64,000 nt of DNA, taken from contig NZ_AROI01000020.1 in NCBI RefSeq assembly GCF_000410875.1, positions 1-64,000 of the forward strand, written 5' to 3'. A model generated the notes under the pieces. The model did not search any database, had not been told where the DNA came from, and worked only from the letters and a program-made list of their open reading frames with translations. Made by a program: the position numbers and the translations under genes. Origin of the DNA: Halopseudomonas pelagia CL-AP6. Its GTDB lineage: Bacteria; Pseudomonadota; Gammaproteobacteria; Pseudomonadales; Pseudomonadaceae. Position 1 is the stretch's first letter. Each line of letters starts with the position of its first letter. This document shows, in pieces, positions 45,169 through 55,243 of this stretch.

Positions 45169-46377
45169 CTAAAGAAACATTTCCAGCAAATCATTAAGAA
45201 ACAGCCGGCCACGCTCGGTCGGGCGCAGCTGCTGGTCCCAGGGTTCGAGCAGGCCTTTGCGCACGGCTTCATTCAGCACAGGCGCAATCGCTTCAATCGG
45301 CTGGCCGGTGCGGGCCAGGTAATACGCGGTGGGCACGCCATCGCTCAGGCGCAGGGCATTCATCAGGAAATCGAACGGTAGATCACCCGCAGTAATGACC
45401 TTGCGGCCGGCGCAGTAGTCTTTGCCCGGATCCAGGTAATCCTTGGGCAGGCGGGTCTTCCAGTAGCGTTCGATACGGCCGTCGGGATGGCTTAGCTTGC
45501 CGTGGGCACCGGCGCCGATACCGAGAAAGTCGCCGTACTGCCAGTAATTCAGGTTGTGCCTGGCCTGGCGGCCCGGCTGGGCGTAGGCGGAGACTTCGTA
45601 TTGTGCTAGCCCCGCTTGCGCAAGCCTGGCCTGGCCGGCCTCCTGAATGGCCCATAGTGTGTCTTCAACTGGCAAAATCGGCGGCTGACTGTAGAACACC
45701 GTATTGGGCTCCAGGGTCAGCTGGTACCAGGACAAATGCTCTGGCCCCAGCGCGATGGCCTGGTTGATATCCGCCATGGCATCGTCCAGGGACTGGTCCG
45801 GCAGGCCGTGCATCAGGTCCAGGTTGAGGTTGTCGAAGCCAGCCTTGCGTGCCATGGCTACCGCTGCCAGGGCTTCCTGATCGTCATGAATACGCCCCAA
45901 CGCCTTGAGGTGGCGGGCGTTGAAGCTCTGGATGCCGATCGACAGGCGATTAATGCCGGCCGCCCGGTAGCCGGCAAACTTGGCTTGCTCGAAGGTGCCG
46001 GGGTTGGCTTCCAGGGTGATTTCGATATCCGTGGCGAAGTTCAAGCGACTGGCCATGGCGTCGAGCAGGCGGCCGAGACTCTCTGCGGAAAACAGGCTGG
46101 GCGTGCCGCCGCCAAAAAAGATTGAGGTCAGTTCGCGGTCTTGTTCGCACCCCTGGGCGCCGGGCAGGTCCAGCTCCAGGTCGGCAATCAGCGCGTCTAC
46201 GTACTCGGCTTCAGGCAGGCCTTGCGCACTGACGTGCGAATTGAAGTCGCAATAGGGGCATTTGCGTACGCACCAGGGGATATGCACATAGGTCGCCAGG
46301 GGCGGCAACGGCAAGTTGTCCGAGTGACTGGCTGGGCTGGCTTGCCGTTTGGAGCTGGTCGCGTGCAGCTTGGTCAA
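45169..46377 (-). CDS. hemW: Radical SAM heme chaperone HemW
   Basis: Binds heme and a [4Fe-4S] cluster and delivers heme to respiratory proteins. The 402-residue protein has the HemW-type cysteine motif CVRKCPYC (Cys36, Cys40, Cys43) in HIPWC context, [11 protein letters not shown], and the C-terminal HemW domain ([11 protein letters not shown]). Start: the only fitting codon is a TTG at 46377 that overlaps the rdgB stop (TTGA). A rare start with coupling would lower its level relative to RdgB (inference). It lacks the extra cysteine of the HemN family. Confidence 0.93.
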   Translation of the reverse strand: MTKLHATSSKRQASPASHSDNLPLPPLATYVHIPWCVRKCPYCDFNSHVSAQGLPEAEYVDALIADLELDLPGAQGCEQDRELTSIFFGGGTPSLFSAESLGRLLDAMASRLNFATDIEITLEANPGTFEQAKFAGYRAAGINRLSIGIQSFNARHLKALGRIHDDQEALAAVAMARKAGFDNLNLDLMHGLPDQSLDDAMADINQAIALGPEHLSWYQLTLEPNTVFYSQPPILPVEDTLWAIQEAGQARLAQAGLAQYEVSAYAQPGRQARHNLNYWQYGDFLGIGAGAHGKLSHPDGRIERYWKTRLPKDYLDPGKDYCAGRKVITAGDLPFDFLMNALRLSDGVPTAYYLARTGQPIEAIAPVLNEAVRKGLLEPWDQQLRPTERGRLFLNDLLEMFL

Positions 46378-46982
46378 TTGAGTCCCAGCCGCGTACGCAA
46401 TTGCGCCATGGCCTTGGCGCGGTGACTTAGGTGGTTTTTCTCCGCTGGGCTGAGTTCAGCGCTGGAGCAGTTGGCTTCGGGTGCCCAGAACAGTGGGTCG
46501 TAGCCAAAACCATGATCGCCGCGGGGCGCGTTGAGGATGCTGCCGTGCCAGACGCCTTCACAGATAATCGGCGTGGGGTCTTCGGCATGCAGCATCAACA
46601 CCAGAACGGAAATAAACCGGGCACCGCGCTGCTCGGTGGGTAGCCCTTCAAGCGCCTCCAGCAGTTTGGCATTGTTTGCGGCGTCACCGCCGGCACCGGC
46701 GTAGCGGGCGGAATAGATGCCGGGGGCACCAGCTAACGCATCCACGGCAATACCGGAATCGTCCGCCAGCGCCGGCAACCCCGAAGCGCTGCAGGCATGA
46801 CGCGCCTTGATGATGGCGTTCTCGACGAAGCTGAGGCCGTCTTCGACCGCTTCCTCGGCCACAAACTGGTTTTGCGGCAACACTGTGACCTGCTCGCCGA
46901 GCATGGCTTGCAGTTCTTTGAGTTTGCCGGGATTGCCGCTGGCGAGAATCAGTTGCTGAAAGGGCAGGCGCACATCATTCAT
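46374..46982 (-). CDS. rdgB: XTP/dITP diphosphatase
   Basis: House-cleaning pyrophosphatase that removes ITP, dITP and XTP. The 202-residue protein has [16 protein letters not shown] near the N-terminus, the metal-binding [24 protein letters not shown] and the C-terminal [10 protein letters not shown] and LSHRAKAM motifs. It overlaps the DUF4426 gene upstream by eight bases and hemW downstream by four, giving a compact operon of DUF4426-rdgB-hemW. Confidence 0.97.
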   Translation of the reverse strand: MNDVRLPFQQLILASGNPGKLKELQAMLGEQVTVLPQNQFVAEEAVEDGLSFVENAIIKARHACSASGLPALADDSGIAVDALAGAPGIYSARYAGAGGDAANNAKLLEALEGLPTEQRGARFISVLVLMLHAEDPTPIICEGVWHGSILNAPRGDHGFGYDPLFWAPEANCSSAELSPAEKNHLSHRAKAMAQLRTRLGLN

Positions 46983-47412
46983 CGGGGAAGAACTCCTGCT
47001 GGAAGCGCAGGGTTTGCGCAGTGCCGCCGGTGCTCGGGCGGACCTCTACCTCAAAGCGCAACAGGCCGCGCTGGGTAGAGGTGTAATTGGCGACAAAGTA
47101 GATTGACTCCTCTTCCTGCAAACGGATAAATCGCAGCGTCGACCTCTGACCCAGCATATTGGTCACGTTGCCGGTCAGAATGGCATCGACCGCAACCGGA
47201 CCCTCGGCTGTCTGGCGTTGCACGGCAATGCTGACCACGCCGTGGGTGGGGCCGCGCGTCAGCCCGGTGTTGGCCGCGATATCGGGTTGCAGATAGCTGC
47301 TGTTGAAGGTGTTGTAGTACACCAGCAGATCGCCGAAGCGCTGCGGGCTGGTTTGCTGGGCGCTGGCGAGTGCGGGCAGCAGGAGCAGGCTCAAGAGCAG
47401 GGCGCGGAACAT
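46975..47412 (-). CDS. DUF4426 domain-containing exported protein
   Basis: A 145-residue protein with a signal peptide (cut after PALASA, about residue 18) and a beta-rich mature domain beginning [20 protein letters not shown], the pattern of DUF4426. It is periplasmic. Family members occur between metW and rdgB in pseudomonads (PA0388) and have no known function. It overlaps rdgB by eight bases and starts 29 bases after metW. Confidence 0.9.
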   Translation of the reverse strand: MFRALLLSLLLLPALASAQQTSPQRFGDLLVYYNTFNSSYLQPDIAANTGLTRGPTHGVVSIAVQRQTAEGPVAVDAILTGNVTNMLGQRSTLRFIRLQEEESIYFVANYTSTQRGLLRFEVEVRPSTGGTAQTLRFQQEFFPDE

Positions 47413-47441
47413 GATGATTCTCCTTCAGGGGCTATTTAGGC

Positions 47442-48038
47442 CTAGCGGGTAACCCGGTAAATGGCGATTTCGCCCAATAAATTCGGCCACAGGCCGCTGA
47501 GTACACCGCTGCGGTGGGTCTGATCGACCACCAGGCGGTCAAGGATGCGAATCGAGCGCTCACGGCACAGCGCTTCGAAATCCTTGAAGGTGCAGAAGTG
47601 GATATTGGGCGTGTTATACCAAGTGTAGGGCATGAACTCGGAGACCGGCATGCGACCCTTTGTACCCAGATATAAACGGCAGCGCCAATGGGCGAAGTTG
47701 GGGAAGGTCAGGATCGCCTCGCGGCCGATGCGCAGCATCTCTTCCAGCACCTGATCGGGGTAGTGCACGGCTTGCAAAGCCTGGGTCATCAGTACGCTGT
47801 CAAAGGTGTTGTCACCAAAATTGCTCAGGCCGGTATCCAGATTCTGCTCGATCACGTTGACGCCGTTGTTGATGCAGGCGTTGATCTTCTCCGGGTCGAT
47901 CTCCAGGCCATAGCCGGTGACCTTGCGCTGCTCGGACAGGTAGCGCAGCAGTTCGCCGTCGCCACAACCCAGATCCAGCAACCGGCTACCCGGCTTGATC
48001 CACTCCTGAATGATTTCCAGATCTGCGCGCATGCTCAT
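47442..48038 (-). CDS. metW: Methionine biosynthesis protein MetW
   Basis: A 198-residue SAM-binding-fold protein ([16 protein letters not shown], then [20 protein letters not shown]) that is required together with MetX for homoserine acylation in pseudomonads. Its exact activity is unclear; it may regulate or activate MetX. Its ATG overlaps the metX stop by four bases, so translation is coupled. Confidence 0.95.
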   Translation of the reverse strand: MSMRADLEIIQEWIKPGSRLLDLGCGDGELLRYLSEQRKVTGYGLEIDPEKINACINNGVNVIEQNLDTGLSNFGDNTFDSVLMTQALQAVHYPDQVLEEMLRIGREAILTFPNFAHWRCRLYLGTKGRMPVSEFMPYTWYNTPNIHFCTFKDFEALCRERSIRILDRLVVDQTHRSGVLSGLWPNLLGEIAIYRVTR

Positions 48039-49177
48039 GCGTCCACCTCGATTTGGTTCATGTACGCTTGCAAGGCCTGCACATAGCGGGGAATCGGCAG
48101 CAGGAAGGCGTCGTGGCCCTGGGCTGCTTCAATTTCCAGGTAGCTGACCTGCTTGCGCGCGGCGAGCAGGGCGTCGACCAGTTCGCGTGAGCGCGCCGGC
48201 GAGAAGCGCCAGTCGGTGGTGAACGACATGACCATGCAGCGCGCCTGAATACCTTCCAGCGCTTTCGCCAGGTTGCCATCATGGACGCCAGCGGGGTCGA
48301 AATAATCCAGCGCCTTGGTCATCAGCAGATAGGTGTTGGCGTCAAAGCGCTCTGAGAATTCCTGACCCTGGTAGCGTAGGTAGCTTTCCACCTGAAACTC
48401 GACACTGGTGAAGTCGTAATTGAGCACATCGGTACGCAGCTCGCGGCCGAATTTCTCGCCCATGGAGTCGTCTGACAGATAGGTAATATGCCCGACCATG
48501 CGCGCCAGCATCAGCCCGCGTTTGGGGATCACACCGAAGGCGGCGTAATCGCCGTTGTGGAAATCCGGATCGGTGATGATTGCCTGGCGCGCCACTTCGT
48601 TAAAGGCGATATTCTGCGCCGAGAGTTTCGGTGCCGTGGCAATCGCCAGGCAGTGGCGAATACGCTGCGGGTAACTGATCGCCCATTGCAGCGCCTGCAT
48701 GCCGCCCAGGCTGCCACCAACCACCGCGGCCCAGGTGTCTATGCCCAGTTGGTCGGCCAGCAGCGCCTGGCTGTGCACCCAGTCCTCCACGGTCAGCACC
48801 GGGAAGCTGGCGCCATAGGGCTTGCCGGTCGCCGGATTGATGCTCGAGGGGCCGGTGGAGCCGTGGCAGCCGCCCAAGTTGTTGAGGCTGACAACAAAGA
48901 AGCGGTTGGTGTCGATGGCTTTGCCCGGGCCGATGCAGGCGTCCCACCAACCCGGCTTGCGCTCATCTGCGCTGTGAAAGCCGGCGGCGTGATGGTGGCC
49001 GGACAGCGCATGGCAGATCAGCAGCGCATTGCTGCGGCTGGCATTCAGTTGGCCGTAGGTTTCATACACCAGCTCGAACTGTTCCAGGGACTTGCCGCAG
49101 GCGAGTTTCAAGGGCTCGCTGAAGCTAAGGCGCTGGGGTGTTACCAGTCCGACGGAGTCGGCAGGGAATGTCGACAT
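48035..49177 (-). CDS. metX: Homoserine O-acyltransferase MetX
   Basis: First committed step of methionine synthesis. The 380-residue alpha/beta-hydrolase-fold enzyme has [17 protein letters not shown], the nucleophile serine in [14 protein letters not shown] and the catalytic pair in the C-terminal region ([14 protein letters not shown] and GHDAFLLP). The gene name implies acetyl-CoA, but MetX of several pseudomonads uses succinyl-CoA, so the acyl donor is open. I saw no SAM riboswitch in the 70 bases upstream. Confidence 0.95.
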   Translation of the reverse strand: MSTFPADSVGLVTPQRLSFSEPLKLACGKSLEQFELVYETYGQLNASRSNALLICHALSGHHHAAGFHSADERKPGWWDACIGPGKAIDTNRFFVVSLNNLGGCHGSTGPSSINPATGKPYGASFPVLTVEDWVHSQALLADQLGIDTWAAVVGGSLGGMQALQWAISYPQRIRHCLAIATAPKLSAQNIAFNEVARQAIITDPDFHNGDYAAFGVIPKRGLMLARMVGHITYLSDDSMGEKFGRELRTDVLNYDFTSVEFQVESYLRYQGQEFSERFDANTYLLMTKALDYFDPAGVHDGNLAKALEGIQARCMVMSFTTDWRFSPARSRELVDALLAARKQVSYLEIEAAQGHDAFLLPIPRYVQALQAYMNQIEVDA

Positions 49178-49245
49178 GAATAGGCAGTTCCTTTATAGGT
49201 TGGCGGTGGCCAGCCAGGGGCGGTGCCAACAATCGAGGCGCCAGT

Positions 49246-49566
49246 CTAAAGAGCGCCACCGCTGGACGCAATATTTCCCAGCGGGGCGATGCCTAGCATC
49301 TCTGGCAGTCGCTCGGGTGCCTGGATAAGTACGCGTTTCTGCCTGCTTTGCTGACCGCTGAGCAAGCTGACCTGCCGTTTGCTGACGGCGAATTCCTCTG
49401 CCAGAAATGCCAGCAATAACAGATTGGCCTTGCCATCAACCGGTGGAGCGCTGATGCGGATTTTCAGTCGTTCGCCGTGCTGCCCGGCAAAACCCATGGT
49501 TTTGGCGCCGGGCTGCAGATGGCAATCGAGGATCAGATCGGCGCCGCGCCAGTGATAGAAGCTCAC
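49246..49566 (-). CDS. DUF167 family protein YggU
   Basis: A 106-residue protein with the DUF167 signature: LQPGAKTMGFAGQHGERLKIRISAPP-type beginning, then VDGKANLLLLAFLAEEF and the RVSLLSGQQSRQK-like loop. The function is unknown. It follows yggT by 28 bases, in the same order (yggT-yggU) as in many proteobacteria. It is cytoplasmic. Confidence 0.92.
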   Translation of the reverse strand: MSFYHWRGADLILDCHLQPGAKTMGFAGQHGERLKIRISAPPVDGKANLLLLAFLAEEFAVSKRQVSLLSGQQSRQKRVLIQAPERLPEMLGIAPLGNIASSGGAL

Positions 49567-49594
49567 TAGTTATGCCTTTTTCGGGGCCGCCTAA

Positions 49595-50185
49595 TCAGAT
49601 TGCCAGCGTCAGTCCGCGCGGCATACCGGTCGCGGCGGCGATGTTGGCAATGATCAGCATGTCGAACAAGCGTAGCGCGATAAAGCCGAAAATCGGCGAC
49701 AGATCTAGCCCGCCCATCGACGGCAGAATTTTGCGGATCGGCGCAAGCACGGGTTCACATAGCTGGTGCACCAGCAGCGCGGCGGGGTTGCTGCTGGTGG
49801 GCGCGACCCAAGACAGGATCACGCTGATGATCAGCGCAAAGAAGAAGATCTTCAGGAACAGCGCGGTCAGCGCGATCATCGACCAGACCAGCAATTGCAG
49901 TACGTTCGGCAAGGCATAGCCCATCAGCTTGATGATCACCGTCATCAGCAGCATCTGCAGGATCAAGGCAAGTACCAGAGAGGCAAAGTCGATACCGCCA
50001 AAGCCGGGGATTACTCGGCGCACAGGCATCAGCAGTGGTTTGGTGGCGCGCACAATGAACTGGGAGACCGGGTTGTAGAAGTCGGCCTTGACCAGTTGCA
50101 GCACGAAGCGCAGCAGTACGATAAGCAGGTACAGACTGCCGAGGGTCTGGACGATGTAGATGGCGGCCATATTAACGCTGTTCAT
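49595..50185 (-). CDS. YggT family membrane protein
   Basis: A 196-residue protein made of two YGGT repeats. Each has a first TM helix and the loop NPVSQFIVRATKPLLMPVRR (about residues 37-56) or the second-copy equivalent LVHQLCEPVLAPIRKILP (about 137-154). These proteins are implicated in osmotic or division-related membrane functions, without a settled role. It lies 9 bases after proC and 28 before yggU. Confidence 0.93.
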   Translation of the reverse strand: MNSVNMAAIYIVQTLGSLYLLIVLLRFVLQLVKADFYNPVSQFIVRATKPLLMPVRRVIPGFGGIDFASLVLALILQMLLMTVIIKLMGYALPNVLQLLVWSMIALTALFLKIFFFALIISVILSWVAPTSSNPAALLVHQLCEPVLAPIRKILPSMGGLDLSPIFGFIALRLFDMLIIANIAAATGMPRGLTLAI

Positions 50186-50194
50186 GCGATTTCC

Positions 50195-51013
50195 TCAGGC
50201 TAGTTCTTTGGTCATTTCGGCGGCGCGTGCGGCGGCGGCCTGCATGGCGCGCGCGACGATCGCAGGCAGGTCATCTTCGGCAAAGCTGTTGATCGCGCGC
50301 TCGGTGGTGCCGCCGGGGGAACACACGCGGCGGCGCAGCTCGGCCGCATCCACGTCACTGTGCACGGCCATATCGGCGGCGCCCAGGGCGGTGAATAGCG
50401 TCAGGCGCTCAGCGGTGTCGCGCGGCAGGCCGAGTTGTTCGCCGGCGGCGGTCATGGCTTCCATCATGTAGAAGAAGTAGGCCGGGCCGCTGCCGGACAC
50501 GGCGGTTACTGCGTCGATCAGCTCTTCGCGCTCCAGCCACAGGCTGATACCCACGGCGTTGAGGATAGCTTCGGTTTGTTGCTTTTGCGTGTCGCTGACC
50601 TGTGCGTTGGCGAACAGACCGCTGACACCCTGGCGGCGTAGCGAGGGGGTGTTAGGCATGCAGCGGACGATGGCTGTGCCGCTACCCAACCAGCTTTCCA
50701 GGCTGGCGCAGCTGATGCCCGCCGCAATGGAGATGATCAATTGGCCTGATTTGCGCTGTGCCGGCAGGGCGCGACAGACTGCCTGCATCACCTGCGGCTT
50801 GACTGCCAGCACCAGGACGTCACATTCGGCGGCAAGCAGATCATTATCTGTGCCAGTGCGAATGCCGAACTGCTTGCCCAGTCGCTCGGCCTGCTCGGCG
50901 GTGCGATCGCTGGCCAGAATCTGGCCGGGCTTGATGTTCTGCTGCAGCATGCCGCCGATCAAACTGGTGGACATGTTGCCGGCGCCGATGAATCCGATGG
51001 TCGGAGCGCTCAT
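50195..51013 (-). CDS. proC: Pyrroline-5-carboxylate reductase
   Basis: Last step of proline synthesis, NAD(P)H-dependent. The 272-residue enzyme has the Rossmann motif IGFIGAGNMSTSLIGG and the C-terminal signature SGSGPAYFFYMMEAM with SPGGTTERAI. It starts four bases after the yggS stop, giving an operon yggS-proC-yggT-yggU. Confidence 0.97.
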   Translation of the reverse strand: MSAPTIGFIGAGNMSTSLIGGMLQQNIKPGQILASDRTAEQAERLGKQFGIRTGTDNDLLAAECDVLVLAVKPQVMQAVCRALPAQRKSGQLIISIAAGISCASLESWLGSGTAIVRCMPNTPSLRRQGVSGLFANAQVSDTQKQQTEAILNAVGISLWLEREELIDAVTAVSGSGPAYFFYMMEAMTAAGEQLGLPRDTAERLTLFTALGAADMAVHSDVDAAELRRRVCSPGGTTERAINSFAEDDLPAIVARAMQAAAARAAEMTKELA

Positions 51014-51017
51014 GGGG

Positions 51018-51728
51018 TTATCCTTGCTCGGAATGGGTGGGGGGGTGAATGCGCTCGCCGAACAGCGCGGTGCCGATGCGCACCTGAGTAGCGCCTTCCT
51101 GCACGGCTTCGGTCAGGTCATCGCTCATGCCCATAGACAGTGTATCCAGTGGCAAAGGCAAGGCCTGCAAGGCTTCGCGCAGGGCTTTCAGCGGCGCACG
51201 GCGGCCTTCGCTATCCGATGCGGGTGCGGGTATCGCCATCAGGCCGCGTAACTTCAGGTTGGGCAGCGTAGCGACCTCGGCGGCCAACGCCGCCAGCTCC
51301 TCGGGTAATACGCCGGATTTGCTAGGCTCGCGACTGATGTTTACCTGTAAACAGATGTTCAAGGGGGGCAGGTCAGCGGGCCGCTGCTCGGACAGCCGCC
51401 GGGCGATTTTCAGCCGATCTACGCCATGCACCCAGTCGAAATGTTCGGCGATGGATTTGGTCTTGTTCGACTGGATGGGGCCAATGAAATGCCATACCAG
51501 CGGCAGCTCGCTCAACTGCGCCTGCTTATCCAGGGCTTCCTGCAGATAGTTCTCGCCCACATGTCTTATGCCAGCGGCCCAGGCGTCACGTATCGCGCTG
51601 GCTGGACGGGTTTTGCTGACAGCAATCAAGGTGACCTCTTGAGGATTGCGCCCGGCACCGAAGGCAGAACGCTGAATACGCTCATGAACGTTTGCAATAT
51701 TCTCTGCTATCGTAGACATTACGGACAT
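51018..51728 (-). CDS. yggS: Pyridoxal phosphate homeostasis protein YggS (canonical copy)
   Basis: A 236-residue PLP-binding TIM-barrel protein, with PLP lysine in VTLIAVSKTRP and the segments VGENYLQEAL, WHFIGPIQSNK and LSMGMSDDLTEAVQEGATQVRIGTALFG. It keeps free PLP balanced and affects amino acid and ketoacid pools. The ATG at 51728 has AGG at good spacing; an internal ATG three codons on is the alternative. It is divergent from pilT across 68 bases, as in P. aeruginosa, so this is the ancestral copy. A second yggS-type gene sits in the island at 36 kb. Confidence 0.96.
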   Translation of the reverse strand: MSVMSTIAENIANVHERIQRSAFGAGRNPQEVTLIAVSKTRPASAIRDAWAAGIRHVGENYLQEALDKQAQLSELPLVWHFIGPIQSNKTKSIAEHFDWVHGVDRLKIARRLSEQRPADLPPLNICLQVNISREPSKSGVLPEELAALAAEVATLPNLKLRGLMAIPAPASDSEGRRAPLKALREALQALPLPLDTLSMGMSDDLTEAVQEGATQVRIGTALFGERIHPPTHSEQG

Positions 51729-51796
51729 TAAAACCTGCCAATCTAAGAAAAATCTTCTGGCATTCTACATGCTTGCTGGTTGTTATGGGGAACCCT

Positions 51797-52831
51797 ATGG
51801 ATATTACCGAGCTGTTAGCCTTCAGCGCCAAACAGGGCGCGTCGGACTTGCACCTGTCGGCCGGACTGCCGCCCATGATTCGTGTCGATGGCGATGTACG
51901 CCGCATCAACGTACCCGCTATGGATCACAAGATGGTTCATGGTCTGATCTACGACATCATGAACGACAAGCAGCGCAAGGATTTCGAAGAATTTCTGGAA
52001 ACGGACTTTTCCTTTGAGGTGCCCGGTGTGGCGCGCTTCCGGGTTAACGCCTTCAACCAGAATCGCGGCGCCGGTGCGGTGTTCCGGACCATCCCCTCGA
52101 AAGTGCTGAGCATGGACGATCTGGGCATGGGCGATGTGTTCAAGAAAATTTCTGATGTGCCGCGTGGTCTGGTACTGGTGACCGGGCCGACCGGCTCGGG
52201 CAAATCCACCACCCTAGCCGCCATGCTCGACTATCTGAACAACACCAAATATCAGCACGTATTGACCATCGAAGACCCGATCGAATTCGTTCACGAGTCG
52301 AAAAAGTGCTTGGTCAACCAGCGCGAAGTACACCGCGATACACTGGGTTTTGCCGAGGCCCTGCGTTCGGCACTGCGTGAAGACCCGGACATCATCCTGG
52401 TGGGTGAGATGCGTGACCTGGAAACCATTCGGCTGGCGCTTACCGCTGCAGAAACCGGTCACCTGGTGTTTGGCACCCTGCACACCACCTCCGCAGCCAA
52501 AACCATCGACCGTGTAGTCGACGTGTTTCCGGCCGAGGAGAAATCCATGGTGCGCTCGATGTTGTCCGAATCGCTGACGGCGGTGGTATCACAAACGCTG
52601 CTGAAGAAGATCGGTGGCGGCCGGGTAGCGGCCCACGAGATCATGATCGGCACGCCGGCCATTCGTAACCTGATTCGTGAAGACAAGGTGGCGCAGATGT
52701 ATTCGGCTATTCAAACCGGCGGCAACATCGGTATGCAGACGCTGGATATGTGCCTCAAGAGCCTGGTCGCCAAGGGCCTGGTTACCAAGGAAAGTGCGCG
52801 CGAAAAAGCCAAGAATACTGACGGATTCTAA
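51797..52831 (+). CDS. pilT: Type IV pilus retraction ATPase PilT
   Basis: Hexameric motor that depolymerises type IV pili for twitching. The 344-residue protein (ATG 51797, GGGGA upstream; an earlier ATG adds eight residues) has VTGPTGSGKSTTLAAMLD (Walker A) and the Asp box EDPIEFVHESKKCLVNQRE. Also present are the Walker B region DIILVGEMRDLETIRLALTA, the His box TGHLVFGTLHTTSA, and AIRNLIRE near the C-terminus. pilU follows after 63 bases. Confidence 0.98.
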   Translation: MDITELLAFSAKQGASDLHLSAGLPPMIRVDGDVRRINVPAMDHKMVHGLIYDIMNDKQRKDFEEFLETDFSFEVPGVARFRVNAFNQNRGAGAVFRTIPSKVLSMDDLGMGDVFKKISDVPRGLVLVTGPTGSGKSTTLAAMLDYLNNTKYQHVLTIEDPIEFVHESKKCLVNQREVHRDTLGFAEALRSALREDPDIILVGEMRDLETIRLALTAAETGHLVFGTLHTTSAAKTIDRVVDVFPAEEKSMVRSMLSESLTAVVSQTLLKKIGGGRVAAHEIMIGTPAIRNLIREDKVAQMYSAIQTGGNIGMQTLDMCLKSLVAKGLVTKESAREKAKNTDGF

Positions 52832-52894
52832 CGCGCAGCAATTATAGCGGTGCAGGCGTGAATGCCTGTACCCAGGAGTGAGAAGAGGCACATC

Positions 52895-54031
52895 ATGGAG
52901 TTTGAAAAACTGTTGCGGCTGATGGTTGAAAAGGGTGCATCAGACCTTTTCATCACTGCCGGCGTTGCCCCGAGTATGAAGGTCAACGGCAAGATACTGC
53001 CCGTCACCAAGACGCCCCTGTCGCCCGAACAAACGCGCGAAACGGTGCTTGGCGTGATGACCGAGTCCCAGCGCCGTGAATTCGCCGAAAAGCGTGAGTG
53101 CAACTTTGCTATCAGTGCCCGCGGGATCGGCCGCTTCCGGGTCAGCGCCTTCTACCAGCGCAACCTGGTGGGCATGGTGTTGCGCCGTATCGAAGTGAAT
53201 ATTCCGAGTATGGAAGAACTGCGTCTTCCGGAAATACTCAAGCAGCTGTCAATGACCAAGCGCGGTCTGGTGATTTTTGTTGGTGCCACCGGTACCGGCA
53301 AGTCCACCTCTCTGGCATCAATGATCGGTTACCGCAACAAGAATTCCAGCGGCCACATCATTACCATCGAAGACCCGATCGAGTTTATTCACCAGCATCA
53401 GAACTGCATCGTTACCCAGCGCGAGGTCGGCATCGATACCGATTCTTTCGAAGTAGCGCTGAAGAACACTCTGCGTCAGGCGCCGGATGTGATTCTGATC
53501 GGTGAAGTACGTACCAAGGAAACCATGGACCACGCGGTGGCCTTCGCTGAAACCGGCCACCTGTGCCTGGCGACGCTGCACGCCAACAATGCCAACCAGG
53601 CGCTGGACCGGATCATTCATTTCTTTCCCACCGAAATGCATCAGCAGGTGTGGATGGATCTGTCCCTGAACCTAAAGGCAATCGTTGCCCAGCAACTGAT
53701 TCCGACGCCGGACGGCAAGGGTCGCCGAGCGGCGATTGAAGTATTGCTGAATACGCCACTGGCGGCAGACATGATTCGCAAGGGTGAAGTGCACGAGCTC
53801 AAGCCGTTGATGGCGCGCTCTACCGAGCTGGGTATGCAGACCTTTGATCAGGCCTTGTATCGGCTCTATAGCCAAGGCGAGATCACCTATGAAGATGCTT
53901 TGCTGCATGCCGACTCGGCCAACGATCTGCGCCTGTTGATCAAGCTGGGCTCAGAAACCGACGGCAAGCAGCTGATGGGCAGCAAGAATGATTTTGCTCT
54001 GGAGGGCGACGACGAGGATCACCGCCGCTAA
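52895..54031 (+). CDS. pilU: Type IV pilus retraction ATPase PilU
   Basis: PilT paralogue that works with PilT for forceful retraction. The 378-residue protein from ATG 52895 (AGAGG upstream) has Walker A VGATGTGKSTSLASMIG, Asp box EDPIEFIHQHQNCIVTQRE, Walker B region VILIGEVRTKETMDHAVAF and His box TGHLCLATLHANNANQ. The PilU-type C-terminal extension ends in an acidic tail. The plus-strand operon ends here, and siaD converges nine bases downstream. Confidence 0.97.
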   Translation: MEFEKLLRLMVEKGASDLFITAGVAPSMKVNGKILPVTKTPLSPEQTRETVLGVMTESQRREFAEKRECNFAISARGIGRFRVSAFYQRNLVGMVLRRIEVNIPSMEELRLPEILKQLSMTKRGLVIFVGATGTGKSTSLASMIGYRNKNSSGHIITIEDPIEFIHQHQNCIVTQREVGIDTDSFEVALKNTLRQAPDVILIGEVRTKETMDHAVAFAETGHLCLATLHANNANQALDRIIHFFPTEMHQQVWMDLSLNLKAIVAQQLIPTPDGKGRRAAIEVLLNTPLAADMIRKGEVHELKPLMARSTELGMQTFDQALYRLYSQGEITYEDALLHADSANDLRLLIKLGSETDGKQLMGSKNDFALEGDDEDHRR

Positions 54032-54039
54032 CGCGGTGA

Positions 54040-54846
54040 TTAGTTGGCAGCGGCGTCAGGTACTGCCAGTTCGATGCGGTCACGGCCGGAGCGTTTGGCC
54101 AGCAGCAGGGCAAGATCTGCCTGATTGATGGTGTCAGAGTAACTGCAGCCCTGCTGATACTCTGCCACGCCAATGCTGGCGGTTGCTCTAATGGTTTCTT
54201 CTCCATTGCGCACTACCAGGTTGGCTATGGATGTGCGGATACGCTCCATGACTTGGGCCGCGTGCTCCAAATTGGTTTCCGGCAGGATAATCAAAAACTC
54301 TTCTCCTCCCCAGCGTCCGCACAGGTCCTGTTCCCGCACTTCAGCATCCAGTACGCGGGAAATCTCCACCAGCACCAAATCGCCTAGCTCGTGCCCGTGA
54401 TCATCGTTGATCGATTTGAACCGATCAATATCGAGCATGGCGATGCTGAACGAGCGGTTGTACCTGCGCGCGCGCTCGGTTTCTTCCTTGAGCCGTTCCA
54501 GCAGTAGCCGGCGATTGCCCAAGCCCGTCAACGGGTCATGGTTGGACGCCTCACGCAGGGCCAGGTTCAGGTCGTGCATCATTTTCTGATAGTGGTCGGA
54601 AATCCGTGCCACTTTGCTCAACTGACGCAGTTGCTTGTTAAGGCGCTCGGTCAGGGTTAGCTCGTTTTCCTTGGCAAGGGTCTGATAGACATCCGAAATG
54701 CGGCTGATACGGTCAATCCGCCGGGCTAGATCGCGGTGCGCGGACCAGAGTCGTTCCAGCGGCTCATAAAGAGCGTTCTGGCGGGTGCTTTCATCGGCCA
54801 GTAGCTCTTCTATCAATGCTTCCAGAGATTTATCGGCGCCAGCCAT
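54040..54846 (-). CDS. siaD: Diguanylate cyclase SiaD
   Basis: Makes c-di-GMP. The 268-residue protein has an N-terminal helical, coiled-coil-like region (about 1-105), where SiaC binds in P. aeruginosa, and a GGDEF domain with the active-site motif GGEEF (RWGGEEFLIILPE). The inhibitory I-site REQD lies exactly five residues upstream. It is last gene of siaABCD and starts two bases after the siaC stop. P. aeruginosa SiaD activity depends on unphosphorylated SiaC. Confidence 0.92.
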   Translation of the reverse strand: MAGADKSLEALIEELLADESTRQNALYEPLERLWSAHRDLARRIDRISRISDVYQTLAKENELTLTERLNKQLRQLSKVARISDHYQKMMHDLNLALREASNHDPLTGLGNRRLLLERLKEETERARRYNRSFSIAMLDIDRFKSINDDHGHELGDLVLVEISRVLDAEVREQDLCGRWGGEEFLIILPETNLEHAAQVMERIRTSIANLVVRNGEETIRATASIGVAEYQQGCSYSDTINQADLALLLAKRSGRDRIELAVPDAAAN

Positions 54847-54848
54847 AA

Positions 54849-55223
54849 TCAGCCACTGAGTATGTCGAAGGGAAAGGAGCAGTCTTCCTTGAATTCCTCA
54901 GCCAACTCGGCGACGCGCTCATTGCGAGTGTCGTAGTGCCATTTCACACTGACCGATTTGCCCTCGCCGTGGGCCGCTTCGAGTTGGTCGAAAATATCCA
55001 TTAGCGCTTTGATGCTGCTGGTATTTAAATACAGCAGGTGCAACTGGAGACTCAATGGGCGAGCGTTGTCGCGCAAATATTTCTCGATCCAGTCAAACAC
55101 CTGGGTGAACAGTTCAAAGGAGTTTTCCGGGTAAGAATCGCCCTGCATGTACAGTAAACCCGCTTCCCAGTCGCTGCGGATCTCGGGGGTGGACTGGGTG
55201 CCGGGTATTGAAAAATCATTCAT
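54849..55223 (-). CDS. siaC: SiaC, phospho-switch activator of SiaD
   Basis: A 124-residue protein of the SiaC (DUF1987) family. The phosphorylated residue of P. aeruginosa SiaC is Thr68, and here Thr68 falls at exactly the same position in LLYLNTSSIKALMD. SiaB phosphorylates and SiaA dephosphorylates it. The unphosphorylated form binds and activates SiaD. It starts 20 bases after siaB and ends two bases before siaD. Confidence 0.92.
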   Translation of the reverse strand: MNDFSIPGTQSTPEIRSDWEAGLLYMQGDSYPENSFELFTQVFDWIEKYLRDNARPLSLQLHLLYLNTSSIKALMDIFDQLEAAHGEGKSVSVKWHYDTRNERVAELAEEFKEDCSFPFDILSG

Positions 55224-55243
55224 GTCGTTTAACTCGTTTACCT

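Noticed and set aside
49178-49245. SAM riboswitch upstream of metX
   Set aside because: Only about 70 bases are available and no matching fold was seen.
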